Positions 33,401 to 43,370 of a stretch of 64,000 nucleotides of DNA are shown piece by piece (the first letter of the stretch is position 1; every line of letters begins with the position of its first letter). The stretch lies in the NCBI RefSeq assembly GCF_905475465.1, contig NC_062247.1:1302001-1366000 (forward strand), given 5' to 3'. Below the pieces are notes generated by a model. It was given only the letters and a program-made list of their open reading frames with translations. It made no database searches and was not told the origin of the DNA. A program made the position numbers and the translations under genes. The DNA is from Pieris napi (lineage: Eukaryota; Arthropoda; Insecta; Lepidoptera; Pieridae).

Positions 33401-36400
33401 AGTTTTATCATAATCGGGATTTAACAATAATACAGCCTCAAACCGGATTTTTTTCTGAGATTCAAGATTGAATACTAGTTACAATGTTAACATGAGTTAT
33501 GTTTAATAGAACAACCTGAAAATATATCTACATCGCAGTTCAGCTGGTACGCCCAGGTGTTGCGTCATAGGCTCCAATGCCGCGCACCACAACATCACGT
33601 CAAGGAACGACAGGCCACCTCGGCATGAGATATCAGCAGCTCTAGAAATAACCATTTAAATAGTATAGAACCATAAAAATGTAATAACTATCGATTGGGC
33701 TCTATCTAATGTGTCTAGGCTTAATATAAATTGTATTGAATACAAAAGAAAAAAATATAGGTACCCTAAAAATCCCCCTAAACTATTGTACAACCTAAAT
33801 AACCCCTGGGACATCTTGATTCGTCCTACATTCCCCCAACCTTGGGGGGAACCCCCTAACTTGGTATCACTGCCATGTGCTCGCTATGTACTACGTGTAC
33901 GGGCTACGGGAGGCAGGAAAACAATATCCCTTAATCCGTGAAACTTTCTAGAACTTAAAAATTATTGTGAATCATTATATATTTATATTATTATATATAT
34001 ACATATATGTATTTGTTTTAGCCGTTTTGTTTTTTTATTTATGAATAAGTTATTTAATTTTGATTGTAGTTTTACATTTCTTGCATTATTTCATAAATAT
34101 TTGTCTTTAATTTTGTTTTTCCTTATAGTGGTTGTACACTTATGCTCTTAATGATCTTAATAATTTAAATTGACTGCCAGTTCTTAAATCAAGGGCTTAG
34201 AACGAACGAGAAGAACTGGTCATCCTCTCCGTCACTTTAAATCTTTGTAATCATTACATCATGGTCTCCTTTAATTGTAATGATTAAATAATTAACAAAT
34301 GAAAGAGCTTTAATAGTGTCTGTGGTTACCTAAATAAATTGGCACATTGTGTTTTCTGCCATCCAAGATCGGACATGAACTGCGTGAATATATTGGGACT
34401 CATGTAGAGAGCAGGATACACCAGGAGAATGAATTCGTTGTACAGACGAATTTGATCTAAAAATACAAATATTTATGATACGAACAATGTGATAAAACAT
34501 TGTATGGCAATGAAGGTTTATTATAATTCAGCAAAAACATTCTGGTTGGCGCGACGTGAGCAGTTGTAATGTACTAATAATTAATATAGCATATGTCACA
34601 CGCCAACGGTCGCGTACCGTCGCCGTCGCGCCCGACGGTAGTACAAGAAAAGTACGGCGGGGCGCGAACGGGGCGTGAGCGCGTCGCCACACGTTGTGTA
34701 AAGGCCGATTTACATTATCTTAGTGTTTATTTATTTATTTATTTACACTTCGTTGCAAAAAACAAAGAATGAAACACAATACAAAAAAATTATAATGGAT
34801 GCAACGGGCGGCCTTATCGCTAATAAGCGATCTCTTCCAGGCAACCCTAGTTAAAGAGAAAAACTAAAAAAAAAAGAAACATGATGCGTGCGAGAAGTGC
34901 AGAAACAAATGTTATATAAAAAAATATATATATAATATACATAGTACCTTAATCTAAAGTAATACAAAAAAATATTAACAACAGACTAAAAACTTAAAAG
35001 CTAATCTTACAAATACATGGACAGCAAATAGTGAGTAAAAGGAAACATAAAATTTATACAAGTCACGATTGATCAGGATAGGATAATGTTAAGAAATGAT
35101 TATACAGAAGAGTTTTAAAAGATGAAAGAGAGGTAGCCAATCGTACGGAGTCGGGCAGCGTATTCCACAACTTAATGGCGGAGATCGTGAATGAATTTCC
35201 TAAGAAGGATGAAGTGTGAGATGGAATTTCCGTGTTTAGGAGAGTGCTTTAGGATAGTACTTTAGTTGAAACATGTAAACGCTACTTGCTTTAGTAAACG
35301 CTACGCTAAAGAACTTGCCTTTCAAGTTGTACTAAAGCACTCTCCTAAACACTAAGATAATGTAAATCGGCCTTTATATGGGTATTCGTTGTAGTAGACA
35401 AACAGATAGCGGTACGTGACGCGTCGCGCCTGGCGTGACGGCAGCTTTGTATTCAACTACAAAAATGGACATGGAGAGAATTGAAAAACTAATCGAAAGT
35501 GTTCGAGCAAGTTTTTGTATGATTTGAGCCATTTCCAATACAAAATTGCGAGCTCGAAATCAGCGATTTGGGAATTAATAGTAAGAAATCTCAAAGAGAT
35601 TGTTTCAAAATGCTCGAGAAATCACGCCGAGTGCGGCGGGTCGGCTGGCGCGACGCTCAAGTATCATCACGTCCGTAGTGTGACATTCACGCCCCGTCGC
35701 CGTCCCGCCCCGTCCGCTGTCTGACCAAACCTTCAGAGATCTTCCTACTAGTGAGAAAAGTTCACAGATAACCCTAAAAAGTTTTAATTCCAGAAAACCG
35801 AACCGTCTCTGGGGTAGCATAGCAAAATGTTCCATGTTGGTATGTACTAAAGAGGTAGGCTGAGTAAAATCACATTAAGGAGAAACGAAGTTCGCGGGGG
35901 CTAGTTACTACATAAAATACCTTCTTTATTGTAATTAGCAGCTTGCAGTAATTGACAGTGGGGTGACGATAACGCAACAGCGCCCCCAGCGACGTCGACA
36001 CCAATCAGAACGTTGTCGTCACAAATCTCAACAATCATACCGGGCTCAAAATCCTGCATAAAGTTAAGGAATTTATTGTATGACAGGCTCACCTTATCCT
36101 GTAACTGCTATTAATCGTATCTGACTATCCACATTAAGATCCTTGTGCATATTATAGCAAATAAATTAATATATATAATATGTCGCAGCCAACTAGCGTA
36201 ATCAGCCGTTCAATAAACAGCCTAGCCTTTTAACTAGCGGCCTGAAAGATATTCAGCCGTAGCGTTTGTTACAACATTTAAGAAACTTGCTAATGCTTAG
36301 GCCATTCGTACGCAGAAATAAAATTTGGCAGAAATAAAAAAGATGAAACATATCACGTAAAAAATATTTCTTTTATAATTAAATTGCTTGAGTCAAATTC

Positions 36401-38518
36401 ACATTATTATTGTCACTACACTCTTCCATTCCTTTGGAAAACACCATCAAAGTTAAGGTTTGCCGACGCCATATTGACAGTTTGAAGAGTTTCGTTTCGA
36501 GCCTGAGAGTGGCAGAAAATATTTGCATAGCTGTTTGATCAACTGACTGAACATCTTTCAGGCACCTAGTTAAACGGCACCGTTTAGTTAAACGGCTATG
36601 CTGTTAATTGAACGGCTAATTAAGCTAGTTGGCTGCGACATAAACACATTAGTCTTACAATGATTTGTCTTAGTAAAGGCGATTATTTTTATTTAAAAAA
36701 AGATTTGACACAATCTCTAAATATTTGTGTAAGTTTGAAACCTATGTGGAACTAGTTAGTTTTAGAGAGTAACCCTGATGATAATTCCCGCATCATGGAT
36801 ATCCAAAACGACAATTGCTGGATGTACTTTTCAATATAGGGCAACACATACCCACAAACCCACATACCCGGTAGGTTTTCATTGTTTATATTCCAATTAT
36901 TTAAAAATATTTTTTTTAATCGGCTTGGTATTCAGTATTCATTAATTTTGACCTATTGCATCATTATAAATATATTTTTTATTTAACTGATTACCAAGAA
37001 TACTGAATAAAAAACTACGCTCAAAGCTAAATGGAAACGGAATACACCTTTCCGTATCCGTTTCTCTATAATACCAGTCTTGATTAAACAATTACATATT
37101 ATTCCGTATTCAATATACCAATATATCTGCGTCCTTAGGTACATCTCCCAACGCCATTTGAGCGAAAACGGCGACTTCTGGACTCCGAAGGTTCGCGTGC
37201 GCTCGTAGGCGATCTAACTCCACCGTGGTGAACCATTGAAGACGATTTCGAACACCCTAAAACCATTTAAAATATTTGACGAAAACGAAACTAAATCAGT
37301 AATCCAACCTAATTACCTGTCTCTGTTCAACACTGTAAACGTTTTTGATAGAAAGTAACGGAAGAGTACTTTAGTTCAAAGAGTGTAATTCATTATCTTA
37401 TCTTAATATATATAAATTACGTGTCACGTTGTTTGTCCGCTATGGACTCCTAAACTACGGAACCGATATCAATCAAATTTGCACACCGTGTGCAGTTTGA
37501 TCTAACTTAAAAGATAGGATAGCTTACATCTCAATTTATAGCCGCAATATTATTTTATTGCAAATATTTGTTTATTATTTGATACAATTCTAACAGATGG
37601 CGCTGTGCTAAAAGTACCAACGTTTCACATAAGCTATCTACCTTTCACATAAGTTCTCCTACAGTTTCCCTTGAATAATTTACTACTATGTAATATAACA
37701 AAAACCTTAGCCACAGCAACGCTTGGCCAGTCTGCTAGTATTTCTATAAATAAGGCAGGCTTAGATGTTGTATAAAGCTTAAAGCTCGTACTTAAATAAC
37801 GCCTGTAAAAAGACTAGACAATGATTGCCTTTTTTTTTCATCAGGCGTTATTTGTGAAATCTGTTGCTAAAACTTTTATTTACTCTTTTACTTAATTTTA
37901 TATGTATGAACACTGTGATAAATAAAACTTACCACTCTTCGCTTGACCCGTTTTTTAACATCAGGCTTAATAGATACTTTATATACGGCATGGTAAACAC
38001 AGGTGCTGGGATGATCCGGGAGCCAAATCTTGTATACGCGCAATGGATGACATTGGGCAGACGAATCCATACCGAATAACTAGTACAGACAACGTAACGT
38101 AACGTAACATTCACATATTGTGTCCACGAATTTTATTGTTTTAGGATATCTTTGAGATGGGTATCCTATGAAGCGTAATTTATTTTAAACCCCGAAAATA
38201 TTCCTGTAACACTTAGAAATAATTAATGTAAACAGAGTGTCTTGATTATTTTCCAATAATATTTGTAACAACCGGTACATGTACCTCCATACTCAGTTGG
38301 TACAATTGTTATTATAGTTTTGAAGATTTGAGTACAATAAGCTTAATTACCTCAAAATTCAATTTATGTGCGGACATTTTCCAGCAATTCTTCTCGGTCC
38401 TACTTGATGGAATCCAGTATTCCCCATTAGATTCTTTAGTCAATAAATATGCCTTTTCCGCAGGACAATAAACTAATAACGACACAACATCACAAATATC
38501 AATATAATTCTTGAACAT
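23224..38518 (-). CDS. EF-hand-containing PPP-family Ser/Thr protein phosphatase, complete, 15 exons
   Basis: A metallophosphatase that removes phosphate from Ser/Thr residues, probably under calcium control. Exons: 38518-38351, 37256-37143, 36053-35921, 34456-34330, 33641-33516, 32705-32574, 32101-31967, 31587-31532, 30747-30704, 28523-28349, 27486-27249, 26425-26323, 25469-25330, 23995-23818, 23355-23224; every phase agrees, giving 666 residues. Order: N-terminal alpha/beta-like segment starting MFKNYIDICDVV (faint Nudix look, Nudix box not seen), helical region, EF-hand loop at 226-237, linker, then the PPP domain from about residue 360. General layout recalls PPEF/rdgC phosphatases, but those carry their EF-hands after the catalytic domain and an IQ motif before it, so direct orthology is doubtful. 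The exons at 31587 and 30747 are short and least certain. Confidence 0.9.
23571..23785 (+). repeat. LINE family A 3' fragment
   Basis: Starts at CACCAGTATCACCTCGACGT, has a small internal deletion around the LWNQLP codons, and ends CGCCCGTTTGCCCCCTATTC. It sits between the last two exons of the phosphatase gene. Confidence 0.7.
24068..24430 (+). mobile_element. MITE with palindromic end, copy 4
   Basis: TTTTTGAAGTTATACTTCTT, AGGCGCGTTATG at the left and CCAAAGAAGTATAACTTCTT, ACGCGCGTACATAAGTAC at the right. Both ends carry the palindrome GAAGTTATACTTC. It is the best complete copy. Confidence 0.65.
24892..25210 (-). mobile_element. Helitron-like element, minus orientation
   Basis: Starts CTAGCTGACCCGGCAAACGT; in reverse complement this gives a 3' end GCCGGGTCAGCTAG, the CTAG terminus with short hairpin seen in many insect Helitrons. 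The other boundary is not visible. Confidence 0.45.
25590..26065 (+). mobile_element. Mariner-family transposase remnant
   Basis: The plus strand reads, across frames, RDEPSPKTQKSAGN, then ELGFELLPYPPYS, APSDFILFSDLKSKLAGQKF and YDRYNRCIECFIE. These match the C-terminal half of mariner transposases, including the DxxPSDF-type segment around the last catalytic aspartate. Stops and shifts make it inactive. It lies in the intron between phosphatase exons 25330 and 26323. Confidence 0.75.
26523..26703. mobile_element. Pogo/Tc1-like MITE
   Basis: 181 bp, ends CAGTCAAAATCTGTTATAAC and, in reverse, CAGTCAAAACCGTTTACGAC, flanked by TA on both sides. A truncated inverted relative is at 60043-60185. 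Confidence 0.7.
27570..27681 (+). mobile_element. Helitron-like 5' fragment
   Basis: TCTAAACTAATATTATAAAG followed by TTTGTATGAATGTTTG and AAAACTACTGCACCGATTTC, a pattern recurrent in this window at 37440, 56400, 59010 and 59780. Confidence 0.4.
27682..27955. mobile_element. MITE with poly-C tract, right end cut by a SINE
   Basis: Left end GGGGCCGTTCAAGTATTACA, then an 18-base C run. The interior (GTACATAAACGTATTAATTT, GTGCATTTCGTTTACAAGCA) matches the complete copy at 61644. A solo end GGCCGTTCAAGTATTACATA is at 20922. Confidence 0.65.
27957..28243 (+). mobile_element. tRNA-derived SINE, family 1, best-preserved copy
   Basis: TTGGCCTAGTGGCTTCAGCG (A box), AAGTTCGATCCCCGGCTGTG (B box), AACGGCGAAGGAAAACATCG, GATCACCTACTTGCCTATTA and end GGTTGTAGCGCCACTGATTA. 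It cuts off the right end of the MITE that begins at 27682. Confidence 0.75.
28734..28985 (+). repeat. Open segment of probable retroelement origin
   Basis: An 83-codon frame (FEWVGCRPLRVEYTLSLNNR ... LVKWSVEDQPSR) in a phosphatase-gene intron, on the opposite strand. It has no splice sites and a LINE-like C-terminal flavour. Not assigned to a family. Confidence 0.3.
29090..29400 (+). repeat. Probable transposon-derived segment
   Basis: Less AT-rich than its surroundings, with a broken frame reading ADAPRRSIDANEFDIKRVVE then LLTTSSV on the plus strand. It lies antisense in a phosphatase-gene intron. Family not recognised. Confidence 0.3.
29562..29702 (-). repeat. LINE 3' tail (GGAGTTTCTTGCCC family), reverse copy
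   Basis: Reverse complement matches 10880-11045: AAAGTCAATTCATTTATTTC, TTGCCCCTTCCAAAAGGTAG, GGGCAAGAAACTCC. Confidence 0.65.
30090..30500. mobile_element. MITE with about 35-bp inverted ends
   Basis: Left TAGTCGTATTTTTAATTAGA then CGAAGTCAACTGAC; right, in reverse, TAGTCGTATTTTTAATTAGA then CGAAGCCAACTGAC. One mismatch over 34 bases. No coding frame. In a phosphatase-gene intron. Confidence 0.75.
31646..31895 (+). mobile_element. tRNA-derived SINE, family 1
   Basis: GGTTTCAGCGTGTGACTCTC head (B box lost), GGTGAAGAAAATCATAGTGA, CCTTAGACCCAAAAAGTCAC and end TTGTAAGCGCCACTGTTTAT. In a phosphatase-gene intron. Confidence 0.65.
32574..33641 (-). CDS. EF-hand exons of the phosphatase
   Basis: The junction of exons 33641-33516 and 32705-32574 creates a single EF-hand: helix ELRCRYIFRYF, 12-residue loop DANRDQKLEYQE (D1, N3, D5, E9, E12 all canonical), then helix FKELVGAAR. 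The donor at 33516 (TTCAG|GTTGTT) was preferred over the nearer GTAGAT at 33535, because only the former keeps phase and completes the first helix. A second weaker EF-like segment may lie in the next exon but has no clear loop. Confidence 0.85.
32785..32885 (-). repeat. LINE family A 3' end fragment
   Basis: Reverse copy with GGACACTCTCAATGCCATAT and CGGCCTTTTAAGAATTGGTA, in a phosphatase-gene intron. Confidence 0.6.
33040..33262 (+). repeat. Two tandem copies of a repeat block
   Basis: TTGGTCCCTGTGGCAGTGTA ... CACCAGCTCTGGGGTC at 33040-33142 is repeated as TTGGTTCCTGTGACAGTGTA ... CACCAACTCTGGGGTC at 33184-33262. The second copy is shorter. Probably two insertions or a local duplication of a LINE tail. 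Confidence 0.6.
34172..34270 (+). repeat. LINE 3' tail (ACTGCCAGTTCTT family)
   Basis: ACTGCCAGTTCTTAAATCAA, AACGAACGAGAAGAACTGGT and CTCTCCGTCACTTTAAAT. A weaker relative with TACTGCCAGTTCTTGGATCT is at 40454. Confidence 0.5.
34701..35373. mobile_element. TA-flanked MITE, split by a LINE fragment
   Basis: Left end AAGGCCGATTTACATTATCT and right end, in reverse, the same 20 bases, continuing TAGTGTTTAGG; flanked by TA on both sides. Its left arm is broken at GTGTTT by the insertion at 34729-35231. Without it the element would be about 165 bp. Confidence 0.75.
34729..35231 (-). mobile_element. LINE-tail insertion inside the MITE, 6-bp target duplication
   Basis: 503 bp, beginning ATTTATTTATTTATTTACAC (an AAAT-type 3' tail on the minus strand) and containing the GCGGCCTTAT repeat body. 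GTGTTT precedes it at 34723-34728 and follows it at 35232-35237, a clean target duplication. Confidence 0.75.
35775..35904 (+). mobile_element. Helitron-like 3' fragment
   Basis: GGGGTAGCATAGCAAAATGT, GGTAGGCTGAGTAAAATCAC and the end GTTCGCGGGGGCTAG followed by T. Related to 10446-10673. Confidence 0.45.
36181..36640. mobile_element. MITE with long TGTCGCAGCC inverted ends
   Basis: Left TGTCGCAGCCAACTAGCGTA then TCAGCCGTTCAATAAACAGC; right, in reverse, TGTCGCAGCCAACTAGCTTA then TTAGCCGTTCAATTAACAGC. About 60 bp of similar inverted sequence; no gene. Partial relatives near 4520 and 9985. In a phosphatase-gene intron. Confidence 0.75.
37401..37738 (+). mobile_element. Non-autonomous Helitron
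   Basis: 338 bp, A|TCTTAATATATATAAATTAC at the left, CACGTTGTTTGTCCGCTATG and GCACACCGTGTGCAGTTTGA inside, and GCTTGGCCAGTCTGCTAG|T at the right. TC start, CTAG end and A/T host bases match Helitron insertion rules. In the first phosphatase intron. Confidence 0.7.
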
Positions 38519-39299
38519 TTTATAAAAATAATTTTAAAAATATAAACAGGGTTTTGACCCTATCATGAAGCTATCAAAATAAAAACAGAATAGTGTGAAG
38601 CATCTAGCACAGGCATAGTAGTCTACTATCTATTAAAGATTCGAAATGAAAATTTCATAAAGATTGAAAGAACGTATCGTGTCACCTTTTAATTAAAATT
38701 GGACCAGAAAAATATCGTACCTACTTAATCATTTATTGTATCTCACCGGTTTTTAATCTTTACGAATAATCTAATACAAATTCTATACAAGGTGTAATAT
38801 GTAACGCACACGGGATAGAAAGTGCTTGTTAATTTGCAAATTTATTAGATAATATTACTGTTTAAAGCTAAAGAAGCCTGTACCAATAGCCCGTCAAAGT
38901 TTGAAACTGTTATAGGTATAATATAAGAGGTAGTAGGTACTAACAGCTGTGACGTCGAGATCACGCCACCTTTTTCACGGTCTAGCTTTCATCTGATTGG
39001 TTAAGATTCTCATCCCAAAACAAGTTGTAACAGCGAGTTAGATTCGAGGGCAAATACGATCATAATCGACAACTCGATGGTTAGCTACCAACCTAACACT
39101 TATAATAATATTAAATGCAATTTTGTTTATCAATTAAAATAAATAGACAATACAATTTTTAAAGCAATTAATCTAAAGATACTATGTGAAAGTTTTATTG
39201 AAAAATGTTTTAAACTGCGAACAATCGTGAGAAGCAACTTCGAGTAAGTTAATCGAAATTGACAGACTGACATTGTAAGACAGCTCGATTCACTTCACT
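38519..39299. promoter_or_regulatory. Probable divergent promoter region of the phosphatase gene
   Basis: 781 bp between the phosphatase start codon and the putative plus-strand first exon. Repeat-poor; contains a less AT-rich patch at 38940-39070 (GTGACGTCGAGATCACGCCA) with a CRE-like TGACGTC. Role inferred only from position. Confidence 0.35.
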
Positions 39300-39436
39300 A
39301 GTTTTTCGGGTTGGTTGATTTTGCAGTCAACGTAAAAACAGAGAGTGCCAGTGTTTACTTCTAGTTTATTTAAAAATTCAGTGATAATTTACAAGTGTTA
39401 TTTTCTAAGTGAATACCAAAACCTCAGAGCCGATTT
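39300..39436 (+). other. Probable non-coding first exon of an unidentified plus-strand gene
   Basis: The segment ends CCGATTT|GTAAGTATT, a near-consensus donor, and lacks a useful ATG. Upstream is an initiator-like TCACTTC and a compact unique stretch, followed by about 1.7 kb of repeat-poor AT-rich DNA that looks like a first intron. It points away from the phosphatase gene, about 0.8 kb from its start codon, suggesting a divergent promoter. The coding part was not identified with confidence. Confidence 0.35.
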
Positions 39437-41155
39437 GTAAGTATTGATTTAATAAACTACTGCTTTAATTATCAATTGAAAACACCAAGAGAAGTGTCGC
39501 ATTTTCTAACCTATGTTGCATACAACATTATTATTAATTTTATTATCTTCTACAAAAAATAAATGCTTACGATGAGTAATAAGTCGTACACTTTTTTTAT
39601 ATGTTAAATGTTGCTAATATCTAATTAGAAATTCTATATAATCACGTCGTTCTTAATCCACCCACATTTTAATTTTTCACATCACAATCGGTACATTTAA
39701 AATTCTAACATTTTTTATTTTTACTCTTTATCTAAAACTTAAAATAGTAGATCGTGTGGATTACCTTACAAAGAGATAACCAATTTAGATAGATAAGCCT
39801 ATGATAAGGCACATAAATATTGAACTTAATGATTGTAAATATTAATAGGAAAACGTAATATTCATGTAAGTAATAGTAGTGTTATTTCTTTTTAAATTTA
39901 CTTTATAACTTATTAACTGTTACACCTTTCTAAACTGATCATGTTCCCTATATATACTAAAAAAAGTCTTTAGTTTTTATTTCCAATATTTAATTTCTAA
40001 AATAATCACAATTTTCAAATATTTGTTTTAAACTATTACGGTTTATATATATAAGTATATAATTCCTTATGTTTTTCATTCTTTTATATCTATAATCTTA
40101 AACTTTATGAAGCATAATAGTTGTAATGATTAACATTGTACATTATAAACACATTTATAATTTTAACTTACATTAATTATAATCTTATAAGTAATTAGAT
40201 TTTTTTTCATTTGTGTGCTAATGTCATTACAAAAACAATTACCAAAAATAGTTATTTACACAGTGTATTCAATGGCCTTTTTTATAAATATTATACTACG
40301 ACATGTACACAAATGATATATTGTGCTTACAGGTTTTTGTACTAGAGTCCTTGTGACACTGTTAACTTATATATCTCTATTAAACCAAATCAAGTAAGAT
40401 TAGGTATCATGAAAATAATGCAATGAAATAAAATATAATTTTTATTTACGTGTACTGCCAGTTCTTGGATCTAGTGTGTAGTTCACAATGAAAAGTAATA
40501 AATCTCCGCAACTCTTTTTATTGGCCAGGTTCTTCTTAAATGCTCGACATGACATCTTAAGACTAATGGTAATAATTAAAATAGGAGCGTTAAATAACAG
40601 TGAAAACAACACATATATATATAAAACATTATGTATAATCTTTTTTTATTACTTACAGTTTTAAAAAATAATGAAACTGTTTTTTAATTTTTTTTCTTAG
40701 TTTATCTACTATGTTGGTGCCTACATCTGTATTGGCCTAGCTCACACATCCAATAAATAGTAACGGTTCTGCGAAGACATAAAGTATCTCTTGAATACAA
40801 AATCACACTAAGAATATTAAAAATGTATTTTTACATGGGTACTATATTTATATATCTTAAAAATCTAACCATCAATTGATTAAATTAATATTTAAAACAA
40901 TGTATAATTTAAACAGCATCAATACATTTGAATCGAAATAGTGATATAGTTGTAGTTCCAAGCTCCATAAAGCGAGACTTTATTATTAATTTTTGATAGT
41001 TTTGATATGTTTGCGCCGTTTGTTGACCTTGTTACGCGACCTTGAGACGAATCATCTAATTTGAGGGCAGGGTTCAGAATCTACTTACCTACTGTGTGTC
41101 ATAACATTCAAATACTTCATACATGAATATGCTATCGATTCCTATTTGATTCTAG
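39437..41155. other. Repeat-poor AT-rich DNA, possible first intron
   Basis: No frame, no inverted-end element and only one weak LINE-tail match (about 40450-40530). It differs from the transposon-dense DNA further right, consistent with an intron of a real gene beginning near 39300. Confidence 0.35.
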
Positions 41156-41225
41156 TGTCTCCAGTTTGGTATTGATAAAATGTGTGGTATTTATTGCTGC
41201 TCAACAATGGATCTGTGTGTTGCCC
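41156..41225 (+). pseudogene. Possible exon or exon relic opening MCGIYCC
   Basis: After a good acceptor (TTTGATTCTAG) a short leader is followed by an ATG at about 41180 reading MCGIYCCSTMDLCVAPKAI and then TAA. MCGI with Cys2 is the invariant opening of class II glutamine amidotransferases, where Cys2 is the nucleophile, as in ASNSD1-type asparagine synthetase relatives. The frame closes after 19 codons and no matching downstream domain is seen. It is either a relic, a short upstream frame, or chance. Confidence 0.2.
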
Positions 41226-42657
41226 CTAAAGCTATTTAAAGGATTTTATCTGAAAATTCTTGGTTTGAAGTGAACCATGACAAATTTAAAATCACTGTAG
41301 GATAATTACTAAGGTGTATAGTATTTTATTTAGTATGTCTATATATTAATAAATGTGTGATATTAAACATACGTTGACTGTGGTTTGTTACAGAGTTTCT
41401 TCAGACTTTTACAGGTTTACATAAACTCTAATTTATAACTAATATACTCTTATAAACAAACGGGACTGTTTATTAGCAACTCTCAACTAGATTAGAAAGT
41501 TTTGACACATTTCTTTATGTATAAAGTGACACAAGTAATAAGGACAAAAACACATTTTTAAATGTATTAGGAAAAGTAATAATTTTTGTTAAGGTTTAAA
41601 TTTAACAAAGAATAATGCTGACAGGCTGGTTTATAAATAATATAATGGCTAATTCATAGGTAATGGATCAGACATTGTTTCCTTTCACCCATTTCTGAAT
41701 CGGAATCAAAGTTCCATTAACAATTACCATATGAGCATTATTTAATTTTAACCGTTTTCAAAAAAACCGAAGAAGTTAATCAAATTACCTTTAAATCAGT
41801 TGTGTAGAAACTATAAATTTGAGAGTTATTTATGAGTAGGAATGCTTAATCCATTGACTAGGCAAGCATAAAATATTCATGTATCCCTTCATAGACTAAT
41901 CAATTTAATACGCATTAGGAACATGTGTTATCTCAAAAACAACACAATTGGTTGTCTCATGCGATCAAAGTCCACGGGGACAGACATCACGCGATGTTTT
42001 GTCCTACTTATTATATATCTGCTATGATAACGTAGTCTAGAATGTAGTGCAGTTGGCCCAACGTGGGGACCACGTTCCCACAGGGGGGCAATTTGATTAT
42101 TAAAGGGGGCTATTCGATAATTCATTAAAATTATTTGAGATTTGAATTTCGTTATATGTTATTTTTTTATTGTTTCGTTAACGTAATTTCTTTATAAAAC
42201 CTATCATTTAAGTTACTTATAATACTTTATTAAATTTTTAATATCAAACATTATATATTATGTTACATACAAATTATAGGAAGGCTAAGCGCAAGAAAGT
42301 TTGGGAAATACTCTAGTGGGTTTGGTTAGCAAAAAAACGTTCAAAGAATTTATTTCTGAAGAACGTAATATGTTGTAGCTACATTTATATTAACTTAATA
42401 ATGTATTAAAATTGTTATATATTTACTCTTAAATGTCGATTCAAAACCCTAAAGTTCTCGTTGTACACTTAGTTTGAGAGGTAATTTCAAATATGCATTA
42501 AAAACATTAAAGTAGTATAAAATAGCTGTTATTTCGATCTTGGAGTTTTATTTGGTTTAGTTTGTTGGTTGGATTCGGGGCTTAGTATATAATCGTGTGT
42601 TTTTAAAGAAAACAAAATAAATTTCTTGAATAATGTCCTGAAAATCCTCTGGACAGC
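41226..42657. other. AT-rich DNA with one dispersed-repeat fragment
   Basis: Nothing coding recognised. A repeat-like block at 41930-42120 (GTGGGGACCACGTTCCCACA, GGGGGGCAATTTGATTATTA) looks like a transposon end. The rest is unremarkable. Confidence 0.4.
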
Positions 42658-42853
42658 TTGATTTCCCTTAAATTTGGTACTGTTATACTAAACGTGGCTG
42701 ATATTTACAAGAATTCTCTGATATTAACAAATGAATTGCAATATCTGCAAGAACAGTCGAAAATTTATAAACACCTGCAAATGTTGCGACATTTTAAATA
42801 CGAGCAAAAACCCTATTTAAATGTCAGCATAAATTATGCAGCGATATCGTGGC
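42658..42853 (+). CDS. Candidate internal exon, function unknown
   Basis: An open segment lies between an acceptor-like CTCTGGACAG and a donor TGGCC|GTGAGT. It encodes LISLKFGTVILNVADIY and then a Gln/Leu/Lys-rich probably helical stretch (LQYLQEQSKIYKHLQMLRHF). It has no in-frame ATG near its start, and no neighbour exon of matching phase was found. It may belong to the gene starting near 39300 or to an unrecognised transposon. Confidence 0.25.
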
Positions 42854-43155
42854 CGTGAGTTACCAATACGTCTTTTGTTAAAGTTATCTTTTTAATTTGC
42901 TCCTTTGTTTTTTTCAGTACAATGAATTTCTTCGTGTCTTTGTTATTCACTAGTGACTAACAGTTGTAACTTTAATTTATTTCTGATTAATATTAGACAT
43001 ACACATAACATTTATTACAAACAAAAACACACACACATAAACACACAAAATAATAATACTTAAAGAAAATAATAAAATAAGACATCAAAAACAATAAAAA
43101 TTAAAAATTCCCTTTTGCCATTCACATATTACATTCTTGAATATTAAAAAAAATG

Positions 43156-43370
43156 TAATAGGAGGCAAGTGACACTCACATTGCCAGAAGGCTCGCAAGT
43201 GCGTTGCCGGCCTTTTAAGAATTAGTCTTTAAAGGAATTTCCTAAGTCGAATTGGTTCGGAAATTCTTCAAGCCCAGCTTCTTCTGCCTTATCTCAGTTG
43301 TCGGACGTTGAGGTGATACGGATGGTATTCTGTATTCTGCCTTGACGTCCTATAATGAAACTCAGCTATT
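43156..43370 (-). repeat. LINE family A 3' fragment
   Basis: Reverse-strand copy: GGCTCGCAAGTGCGTTGCCG, TTCCTAAGTCGAATTGGTTC and then GTTGTCGGACGTTGAGGTGA, ending in CTTGACGTCCTATAATGAAA. Confidence 0.65.

Larger units (their letters stand above)
34550..35730 (+). mobile_element. GC-rich element with broken MADF-domain gene, interrupted by a MITE
   Basis: GC-rich arms at 34550-34699 and 35376-35730 flank a later insertion. The right arm has an ATG at 35465 reading MDMERIEKLIESVRA, then after a one-base slip FLYDLSHFQYKI and SAIWELIVRNLKE. That is a MADF DNA-binding domain pattern, as encoded by the second gene of PIF/Harbinger transposons. Stops and slip make it inactive. Outer boundaries are estimates. 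Confidence 0.5.
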
